NCBI GenBank assembly: GCA_030642885.1
Contig: DAOWMX010000179.1
Span: 1 to 5,078, forward strand
From: Anaerolineales bacterium
GTDB lineage: Bacteria; Chloroflexota; Anaerolineae; Anaerolineales; E44-bin32
DNA length: 5,078 nt
Direction: 5' to 3'
Part shown: positions 1 to 5,078 of the stretch, one piece after another
How positions within the stretch are numbered: position 1 is the stretch's first letter
Layout: each line of letters begins with the position of its first letter
Program-made: the position numbers and the translations under genes
The notes under the pieces: generated by a model
What the model saw: the letters and a program-made list of their open reading frames with translations, nothing else
Databases searched by the model: none
What the model was told of the DNA's origin: nothing

Positions 1-1231
1 CCTCTCGCAACCGACCAGCGAAGGCATTCGGGTGCTTCACATCCAGGGCGAGAAGCGCGGTGGGAAGGGTTTCCTCGGGAAGGCTGCCCCCTCCGACGGT
101 TGAACGGCCCGGGGTGATTTCCCCCTGTCCCAGGTGTTTTCTCCATGCTTCAGCCCGCGCCTTAAGCGCATCCTCCGTGGCTGAAATCATTTGCCACACT
201 GGGACTTCCGATGTCGCCTCCCCTTTCAAGTAATGCAGTAAGGTCGCAGATAGTGCCGCCAGGCAGAGCTTGTCCGGTCGCACGGCACGGGCGAGCGGTT
301 GGCGGCGGAGTTTGTCGATAAGATCCTTCTCCCCCGTCAAGATTCCGGCCTGCGGACCTCCGAGTAGTTTATCCCCCGAAAATGCCACGAGCGAAGAGCC
401 TATATGGAGTGATTCTTGCACGGTTGGTTCATGTCCCAGACCGAACTGTGCTGTGTCGAGCAACGCGCCGGAGCCGAGGTCATCCAAAACGGGGATGCCG
501 CGGCGTTTGCCGAGTTCGACCAGTTCGGTGAGAGAGGGTTCTGTAGTGAACCCCACAATCTTGAAGTTTGAATGATGAGCACGCATGATCATAGCTGTTC
601 GATCTTCGATTGCATCTTCGAAGTCTCTCAGATGGGTGCGATTCGTAGTTCCCACTTCGATCAGCTTGGCGCCAGATTGCTTGAGTACGTCCGGGATGCG
701 GAAGCCGCCCCCGATTTCGATGAGCTGAGAACGGGCGATCAACACTTGCTTGCGGCGAGCGAGGCTTGTGAGCGCCAGGAGAATGGCAGCGGCGTTGTTG
801 TTCACGACCAGCGCAGCTTCTGCTCCTGTAAGCCGAGTGACCAGCGCTTCAGCGTGCATATCGCGTTTACCTCGGCGGCCGCGTTGAAGTTCATACTCGA
901 GTGTGCTGTAGTCGGCGCTGACGGAGAGTATCGCCTCGCGGGCGGCGCGGCTCAATAGGGAGCGACCAAGATTGGTATGGATGATGACGCCGGTGGCGTT
1001 GATCACCGATCGCAATGTGGGTGTGAGCCAGGAGGAAAGCATATCGCCTGTTTGGTTGATGATGGTTTGTTCATCTGGCGAGGGCGCCCCTTCAAGCACA
1101 GTCTGGCGGGTGAGCGCGAGCTGCTCCCGGAAGGCTTGAACGCTAAGCGCGTGACCGTAAGTAGAAATTAGAGAAGCAGCTTGCGGATGGTTCAAGAGAT
1201 GGTCGACAGAAGGGATGTCTCTCAAGCTCAC
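1..1231 (-). CDS. selA: L-seryl-tRNA(Sec) selenium transferase (selenocysteine synthase), C-terminus cut off by the window
   Basis: This PLP enzyme converts seryl-tRNA(Sec) to selenocysteinyl-tRNA(Sec) with selenophosphate, in the cytoplasm. The reverse-strand reading frame stays open for 410 codons to the window edge; E. coli SelA has 463 residues, so about 50 C-terminal residues are probably missing. Visible family motifs, in order: IPSVDHLL near the N-terminus, INATGVIIHTNLGRS (about 77-91), VNNNAAA (143-149), IEIGGGFRIPDV, EVGTTNRTH (192-200), LDDLGSG (249-255) and SGDKLLGGPQAGI, whose Lys288 is the expected PLP-binding lysine (Lys295 in E. coli). I chose the GTG at 1231 because GGAGG lies 8 bases upstream and the GTG overlaps the upstream stop as GTGA; the protein then starts MSLRDIPSVD. 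An in-frame ATG at 1246 would add five residues but has no well-placed ribosome binding site. The gene is the second of a two-gene operon. No selB, selC or selD is visible, though selB could lie beyond base 1. Identification is firm; only the start codon is debatable. Confidence 0.97.
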   Translation of the reverse strand, partial: MSLRDIPSVDHLLNHPQAASLISTYGHALSVQAFREQLALTRQTVLEGAPSPDEQTIINQTGDMLSSWLTPTLRSVINATGVIIHTNLGRSLLSRAAREAILSVSADYSTLEYELQRGRRGKRDMHAEALVTRLTGAEAALVVNNNAAAILLALTSLARRKQVLIARSQLIEIGGGFRIPDVLKQSGAKLIEVGTTNRTHLRDFEDAIEDRTAMIMRAHHSNFKIVGFTTEPSLTELVELGKRRGIPVLDDLGSGALLDTAQFGLGHEPTVQESLHIGSSLVAFSGDKLLGGPQAGILTGEKDLIDKLRRQPLARAVRPDKLCLAALSATLLHYLKGEATSEVPVWQMISATEDALKARAEAWRKHLGQGEITPGRSTVGGGSLPEETLPTALLALDVKHPNAFAGRLRE

Positions 1232-1626
1232 CGATTCGGCCTCCATCTGCTGCGATCCAGCCTTCGCAAGAGTAATTCGATCGCAACCAGACCAAGCCCA
1301 AGCAGGATCGCGAGCGAGAGGGTTAGACTGCGGTTGATCTGTAGCCAGACGCACAACTCGCCAAAGAGCGCAACAAGCAGCGCCCTGCGTAGAAGGATCA
1401 TCGCTGGGAGATCAGGCCCCACGGCGAACCGGCGGTGAAGCAGCCAAATGAAGGGAAGCGTGGTGCCAGTGATCGCCAGAGCGAGCAGGAAGAAGAAGAG
1501 CCATCGTGGTCCCACGGTGGGGAGAGTGCCAACGAGCAGCAGAAATATACCCAACCAGCCGATGACGGCCAGAATAATGGCGGCGATCAACAGACTGCGA
1601 TAACTTGAAGATGGTAGATCAAACAT
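1228..1626 (-). CDS. Small integral membrane protein with four predicted helices, function unknown
   Basis: I cannot assign a function. The 132-residue protein is very hydrophobic, with four likely membrane helices at about residues 11-35, 41-63, 79-97 and 100-120. A short basic and prolyl loop (HRRFAVGPDLP, 64-74) separates helices 2 and 3. The tail is arginine-rich (RRLDRSRWRPNR), which by the positive-inside rule suggests a cytoplasmic C-terminus. The loop between helices 1 and 2 is only TLPTVGP. Helix 3 holds the polar residues Glu90 and Cys92, and helix 4 holds Glu117. No signal peptide, enzyme motif or metal-binding cluster is seen. The ATG at 1626 is preceded by GAGGGTG (1634-1640) at good spacing, and a TATAAT promoter lies about 30 bases upstream. 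Its TGA stop overlaps the selA GTG start by four bases, so the two are almost certainly co-transcribed and translationally coupled. This does not prove a selenium-related role. Coding status is supported by the ribosome binding site, the promoter and the exact operon junction. Confidence 0.85.
   Translation of the reverse strand: MFDLPSSSYRSLLIAAIILAVIGWLGIFLLLVGTLPTVGPRWLFFFLLALAITGTTLPFIWLLHRRFAVGPDLPAMILLRRALLVALFGELCVWLQINRSLTLSLAILLGLGLVAIELLLRRLDRSRWRPNR
1240..1244 (-). promoter_or_regulatory. Ribosome binding site that decides the selA start
   Basis: The minus strand reads GGAGG here, followed by 8 bases and then GTG at 1231-1229. This is ideal Shine-Dalgarno spacing. The competing ATG at 1246-1244 overlaps this very motif and has only a GAAGG 14 bases upstream, which is too far to be efficient. 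The site lies inside the last codons of the upstream membrane-protein gene, as expected for translational coupling. Confidence 0.8.
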
Positions 1627-1655
1627 TCAATAACACCCTCTTAGGGTTTGTGGGA

Positions 1656-1685
1656 ATTATAGCCCAGCGTCCATCGACGTGGAAA
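1656..1685 (-). promoter_or_regulatory. Promoter of the membrane protein-selA operon
   Basis: The minus strand has a perfect -10 box, TATAAT (1661 down to 1656), preceded at 18 bp by TTTCCA (1685-1680), a 4/6 match to the -35 consensus. Transcription would start near 1649, giving a leader of about 23 bases that contains the ribosome binding site at 1640-1634. The -10 box is flanked by TGGG and CCCA, so it sits inside a short dyad (1651-1666). A second dyad, TCCA-N6-TGGA (1670-1683), overlaps the -35 region and could be an operator, though arms of four bases may be chance. Confidence 0.65.
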
Positions 1686-1695
1686 ATCGCCGCGC

Positions 1696-1724
1696 GCGAC
1701 CTGTGGGATGGCCTGGGTTATAAT
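1696..1724 (+). promoter_or_regulatory. Promoter of the ABC-F gene
   Basis: A perfect TATAAT at 1719-1724 is preceded by CTGGGT. At 17 bp upstream the best -35 candidate is GCGACC (1696-1701), a poor match. The TGGG just upstream of the -10 resembles the TRTG -16 element of Gram-positive promoters (3 of 4 positions) and may compensate. Transcription would start near 1731, only about nine bases before the ATG at 1740, so the mRNA would be nearly leaderless. The -10 context is almost identical to that of the divergent promoter at 1656-1661. Confidence 0.6.
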
Positions 1725-1739
1725 CCCCCGCGAGATCCC

Positions 1740-3647
1740 ATGTCACTTCTACAAGCGGTTGATCTAAGCAAGTCGTACGGAGGCCAGGACGTCCTCCAAG
1801 GACTGACACTTTCTGTCCCCCACCAGGCTCGTATCGCCCTGGTGGGATCGAATGGTGTTGGCAAGAGCACCTTACTACGCATATTGGCCGGGGTCGAGTC
1901 TTCGGATGAGGGTTCAATTCAGCGCCCACGAGGTCTGCAGACTGGTTATCTCCCCCAGGCAACAGTGGATGGATCGCCCGGAGTAGGATTCGATGAGCAG
2001 ACACCCTGGGAAATTGGCTTGGAAGCCTTCCAGGAATTGCGCTCTCGCGAGGAGAAGCTGGCCGAACTCGAGATGTCCATGGCCGACCCACAGCTTGTGG
2101 ACCAGGCGATGACGCGCTATGGGGCGTTGCAGGAAGCGTTTGAGCGTGACGGCGGGTACTTGTATCAAGCACGCATAAGGCAGGTTTTAAATGGTCTGGG
2201 GTTTTCCATTAAGGATGATTTTCACCGGCCTATGTCCCAACTCTCCGGCGGTGAGAGAACACGTCTTCAGTTCGCTCGATTGCTGCTGGAGGATCCGGAT
2301 CTGCTTGTTTTGGATGAGCCGACCAACCACCTGGATATCGATGCGATTGAGTGGCTTGAGAGATGGCTGCGTGATTGGCCGGGTGCTGTGATTGTCGTTT
2401 CACACGATCGATTCTTCCTTGATCGAGTGGCAAGTACAGTCTGGGATCTCACTCCCGCGGGACTTGAAGCCTATCGAGGCAACTACTCCGCTTACGTCCA
2501 GCAGAGAAGTGAAAGGGTAGAGAACCTTTCAACTCGCTACAAATCCCAGCAGGAGCATATCCGCAAAGAGCGCGATTATATTCAACGCAACATCGCTGGA
2601 CAGAACACCCGCCAGGCGCAGGGGCGACAAAAGAGGTTGGATCGCATGCTGCGCGATGATGAGATCAAGCTCCGCAAAAAACAGAGAACCGCCCATATTG
2701 CCTTTAGACAACCCAGCCGGTCTGGCGATCTTGTTTTGAGGACCAGCGATCTGGTCGTGGGTTTTCGAGAGGATGATCAGGCGTTATTCGATGTTCCAGA
2801 TATCACCCTCAGGCGCGGGGAATGCGTGGCGCTGATTGGCCCCAATGGCTCGGGTAAGACGACCCTGCTCAAGACCCTTCTAGAAGAAGTGGAACCATTT
2901 ACGGGAGAGGTCCAACTTGGCGCAAGTCTCCAGTTAGGATATTTTGAACAGGCGCAGGGAGGACTGCAGCCGGAGAGGACAGCTCTTGAAGAGGTGATGT
3001 CCGCATCTTCAGATATCACAACTTCAAAGGCGCGCAGCTTACTGGGCGGATTTTTATTCTCCGGCGGTGATGTGAAGAAAACCATGGCGGTGCTTTCTGG
3101 GGGAGAGCGCGGACGCGTGGCGCTGCTTAAGCTCATCGTGCAAGGAGCGAATTTCTTGTTACTAGACGAGCCCACCAATCATCTCGATATTCCCTCGCAG
3201 GAAGCGCTCCAAGAAGCGATCCACTCCTTCCCGGGGACGATCCTGCTTGTCTCCCATGATCGTTATCTGGTCCAGGCGCTGGCCAGTCAGGTATGGGTTA
3301 TTTCAACGGATGAGCGTTCCTTGAGAGTATTTCCCTATGGATACCAGAGCTATTTAGATGCCCGCGAGCAGGAACGATTCAAAGAATCTGATAGGGAGCA
3401 AACCTCCACACCAACCCAATGGAAATCGAAGAAGCGATCTCCTAAGCCGCCTGATGTTGCCGCCATTGAAACGCGCATTGCTGCCATCGAAACCGATATG
3501 GCACAGGTTTCCTTATCCCTGGAACACGCAGGGACCGACATGAATGAGCTTGTGATGCTGGGCGAGAAATACGCCTCGCTTGAAGCAGCATTAGAGGCGG
3601 AGATGCAGTTCTGGGAGCAAGCCGCTCGTGGGCAAGAACCAACGTGA
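1740..3647 (+). CDS. ABC-F family ATPase (ribosome-associated, EttA/Uup/YdiF-like)
   Basis: Proteins of this family are soluble twin-ATPase factors that bind the ribosomal E site and influence translation; some give antibiotic resistance by target protection. They are not transporters, and no membrane segment is present here. Domain 1 has Walker A GSNGVGKST (36-44), Q-loop Gln73, signature LSGGE (168-172), Walker B LLVLDEPTNHLD (188-199, catalytic Glu193) and switch His222. Domain 2 has Walker A GPNGSGKTT (367-375), Q-loop Gln404, signature LSGGE (452-456), Walker B DEPTNHLD (476-483, Glu477) and His506. Both sites therefore look ATP-competent. Between them is the charged helical linker (about 258-321) typical of ABC-F proteins. 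After a basic, proline-containing stretch (about 561-572) the C-terminus is a predicted coiled coil (about 573-628), as in Uup and YdiF-type members. The start is the ATG at 1740, giving 635 residues and MSLLQAVDLSKSYGG, where the family fold begins. An ATG at 1605 would add 45 unrelated residues. The subfamily and any resistance role cannot be decided by eye. Confidence 0.95.
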   Translation: MSLLQAVDLSKSYGGQDVLQGLTLSVPHQARIALVGSNGVGKSTLLRILAGVESSDEGSIQRPRGLQTGYLPQATVDGSPGVGFDEQTPWEIGLEAFQELRSREEKLAELEMSMADPQLVDQAMTRYGALQEAFERDGGYLYQARIRQVLNGLGFSIKDDFHRPMSQLSGGERTRLQFARLLLEDPDLLVLDEPTNHLDIDAIEWLERWLRDWPGAVIVVSHDRFFLDRVASTVWDLTPAGLEAYRGNYSAYVQQRSERVENLSTRYKSQQEHIRKERDYIQRNIAGQNTRQAQGRQKRLDRMLRDDEIKLRKKQRTAHIAFRQPSRSGDLVLRTSDLVVGFREDDQALFDVPDITLRRGECVALIGPNGSGKTTLLKTLLEEVEPFTGEVQLGASLQLGYFEQAQGGLQPERTALEEVMSASSDITTSKARSLLGGFLFSGGDVKKTMAVLSGGERGRVALLKLIVQGANFLLLDEPTNHLDIPSQEALQEAIHSFPGTILLVSHDRYLVQALASQVWVISTDERSLRVFPYGYQSYLDAREQERFKESDREQTSTPTQWKSKKRSPKPPDVAAIETRIAAIETDMAQVSLSLEHAGTDMNELVMLGEKYASLEAALEAEMQFWEQAARGQEPT

Positions 3648-3653
3648 TATAAT
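3645..3653 (+). promoter_or_regulatory. Extended -10 promoter of the LCP gene, overlapping the ABC-F stop codon
   Basis: The sequence TGATATAAT is an exact TGnTATAAT extended -10 element, and its first three bases are the TGA stop of the ABC-F gene. No good -35 box is seen 16-18 bp upstream (CTCGTG at 17 bp), which is tolerated by extended -10 promoters. Transcription would start near 3660, giving a leader of about 55 bases before the ATG at 3715. No terminator hairpin is seen in the gap, so read-through from the ABC-F gene is also possible. Confidence 0.65.
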
Positions 3654-3714
3654 CCGCCGGTTCGATGAAATGTTTTCTTATCAAAGCCAGATAGCGCAAA
3701 TAGCCTAGAGAAAA

Positions 3715-5078
3715 ATGTCAGAAAATAAGCACACTAACTCGAGCAGAAAATCGTTCCCGGCCTGGATGATAAAAATCCTAGCAGGCACTTTTCTCGTTGG
3801 GGCGTTACTATCCGCTTACCTCGTCTATGTTCTTGTGCGTGATTTGTCCGCCTCTTGGTCCGGGGTGGGATTACCTTCTTTCGGAGTTCCGAAGACGCAG
3901 CCTGTAGACGATGCGGCGACGCCCACCATTCCGGTTTTGGAGACGCTTCCTGACCCGTGGAGCGGTAATGAACGGGTTACCGTTCTCCTGATGGGGATTG
4001 ACCAGCGTGACTGGGAGAGCGGAGAAGGCGCACCGCGCACAGACTCGATGATGTTGGCGACGCTCGATCCGGTTTCCAAGACGGCGGGCATGCTTTCCAT
4101 CCCCCGCGATCTGTGGGTTGATATCCCAGGTTACGGCCACGGTAGAATCAACACCGCATATGTCTTGGGTGAGCAAGATCGCCTGCCGGGAGGTGGACCC
4201 GAGTTAGCGATCAAGACCGTCGAGAAGTTCATGGGTGTACCCATTCATTACTATATGCAGCTCGATTTTGGGGCGTTTGAACGCATGGTGGATGAAATCG
4301 GCGGTGTGGAGATTGACGTCCCCGAGGCAATTGAAGTCGATCCGATTTTGACTCCAAACATAACTCTCGAGCCGGGGAAACAAACGCTCTCTGGTGAGGT
4401 CGCATTGGCTTATGCTAGAGCTAGACATACCGATGGCGGCGATTTTGACCGCTCTGCTCGCCAACAGCAGGTTGCTTTGGCTATCCTGTCGCAGATTCTG
4501 CGCTTGGACATGATCCCAACACTTGTGGCCAGGGCTCCGGCACTCTACCAGGAACTGGCTTCCGGCATTCATACGAATCTGGCGCTAGACCAGATGATTT
4601 CGCTAGGATTAATGGCCGTTCAGATCAATCCTGGAGACATCGGCCTTGCGGTGATCGGTCCACCGGAGATGGTGACTTTTGAACGGGTTATCTATGGTGG
4701 AGAAGCGGCGGATGTCCTGAAACCCGTTCCGGATAAAATTCGCATGCTGCGCGATGAGATTTTCGCTGCGACGGGAGCCATTGGTCCATCGGTTGACACA
4801 GGAGATCCGCAAGCTGCCGCAGAGGATGAATTTGCACGCGTGATTGTCTTGAACGGCGCAGGTCAGGAGGGGCTGGCCGGGCAGTTTGCAGATGCTTTGC
4901 GCGATCTGGGGTTCAACGTCACGGAGATTGCGAATGCCGATCGCATGGATTACCCGACGACACGCATCATAGATTACACTGGAAATCCCTATACGACCCA
5001 ATACCTAGTTAACCTAATGGATTTGACCCAAAGCCAGGTTCTCTTCCAGACTCTTCCAGATGGTGAGGTCGATGTTGC
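3715..5078 (+). CDS. LytR-CpsA-Psr (LCP) family protein with LytR_C domain, C-terminus cut off by the window
   Basis: LCP proteins are membrane-anchored phosphotransferases that attach wall glycopolymers (teichoic acids, capsule, arabinogalactan) from lipid carriers to peptidoglycan; older annotation calls them LytR transcriptional regulators. The visible 454 codons begin with a short polar segment, one membrane helix (about 16-42) and an extracellular linker. The LCP domain follows at about 85-265: RTDSMMLATLDP (Asp110), SIPRDLWVDIPGYG (Arg131), GRINTAY, YYMQLDFGAFERMVDEIGGVEIDVP, and AYARARHTDGGDFDRSARQQQ (Arg235, Arg237, Asp243, Arg246). These arginines and acidic residues match the family's pyrophosphate and metal-binding residues. 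A LytR_C domain starts at about 373 (FARVIVLNGAG) and is open at the window edge. The start at 3715 follows a weak AGAG four bases upstream, and an in-frame TAG at 3706 excludes an earlier start. Which glycopolymer it transfers cannot be told, since no polymer-synthesis genes are in view. Confidence 0.94.
   Translation, partial: MSENKHTNSSRKSFPAWMIKILAGTFLVGALLSAYLVYVLVRDLSASWSGVGLPSFGVPKTQPVDDAATPTIPVLETLPDPWSGNERVTVLLMGIDQRDWESGEGAPRTDSMMLATLDPVSKTAGMLSIPRDLWVDIPGYGHGRINTAYVLGEQDRLPGGGPELAIKTVEKFMGVPIHYYMQLDFGAFERMVDEIGGVEIDVPEAIEVDPILTPNITLEPGKQTLSGEVALAYARARHTDGGDFDRSARQQQVALAILSQILRLDMIPTLVARAPALYQELASGIHTNLALDQMISLGLMAVQINPGDIGLAVIGPPEMVTFERVIYGGEAADVLKPVPDKIRMLRDEIFAATGAIGPSVDTGDPQAAAEDEFARVIVLNGAGQEGLAGQFADALRDLGFNVTEIANADRMDYPTTRIIDYTGNPYTTQYLVNLMDLTQSQVLFQTLPDGEVDV

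Noticed and set aside
270..1171. Plus-strand open frames (270-575, 572-958, 977-1171)
   Set aside because: They lie opposite selA, whose motifs are unmistakable on the minus strand; the plus-strand translations show no recognisable protein features.
1687..1699. GC-rich imperfect palindrome TCGC-N5-GCGA in the divergent intergenic region
   Set aside because: Short arms within an alternating CG run are expected by chance; it overlaps the weak -35 region of the ABC-F promoter but gives no independent support for an operator.
1605..1739. N-terminal extension of the ABC-F gene from an ATG at 1605, adding 45 residues
   Set aside because: The extension overlaps the start of the divergent membrane-protein gene, spans both promoters, has no ABC-F similarity, and the family fold begins right after the ATG at 1740.
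1657..2172. 171-codon minus-strand frame inside the ABC-F gene, and the 133-codon one at 2777-3178
   Set aside because: Both are antisense to well-conserved ABC-F coding sequence, and the translations are low in structure and rich in Ser, Pro and Arg, as typical of shadow frames.
3648..3714. Possible terminator, riboswitch or small RNA between the ABC-F and LCP genes
   Set aside because: No stable hairpin followed by a T-run and no recognisable riboswitch core could be found in these 67 bases.
4204..5001. Minus-strand frames of 122 and 130 codons opposite the LCP gene
   Set aside because: The LCP domain motifs and LytR_C domain on the plus strand explain this region, and the antisense products show no family features.

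Overview
The window reads as a bacterial chromosome segment of moderate GC content with no mobile elements, tRNAs, rRNAs or CRISPR arrays. Gene content (selenocysteine machinery, an uncharacterised four-helix membrane protein, an ABC-F ATPase, a LytR-CpsA-Psr protein), together with TATAAT-type promoters and one nearly leaderless start, would suit a Chloroflexota (Anaerolineae-like) or another Gram-positive-like lineage. That placement is inference from gene style; no marker gene here proves it.

Layout: two transcription units diverge from a 113-bp intergenic region (1627-1739). Leftwards on the minus strand lies a two-gene operon: a 132-residue membrane protein of unknown function (1228-1626), then selA (1231 to beyond base 1), encoding selenocysteine synthase. 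The two genes overlap by four bases (GTGA). A GGAGG ribosome binding site places the selA start at a GTG at 1231, not at the ATG 15 bases upstream. Rightwards on the plus strand lies a 635-residue ABC-F ATPase (1740-3647), a class of protein that acts on the ribosome. After a 67-base gap comes a membrane-anchored LytR-CpsA-Psr (LCP) protein with a C-terminal LytR_C domain (3715 to beyond 5078), probably a cell-wall glycopolymer transferase. Both selA and the LCP gene run off the window.

The most notable regulatory feature is that the two divergent promoters carry almost the same 16-bp box, CTGGG-Y-TATAAT-Y-CCC (14 of 16 positions identical), one on each strand. A third, TG-extended TATAAT overlaps the stop codon of the ABC-F gene and probably drives the LCP gene. 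SelA and ABC-F both serve translation, while the LCP protein serves the envelope; nothing in the sequence shows that the divergent units work in one pathway. I did not find a clearly novel multi-gene system. The most open question is the unknown membrane protein that is translationally coupled to selA.
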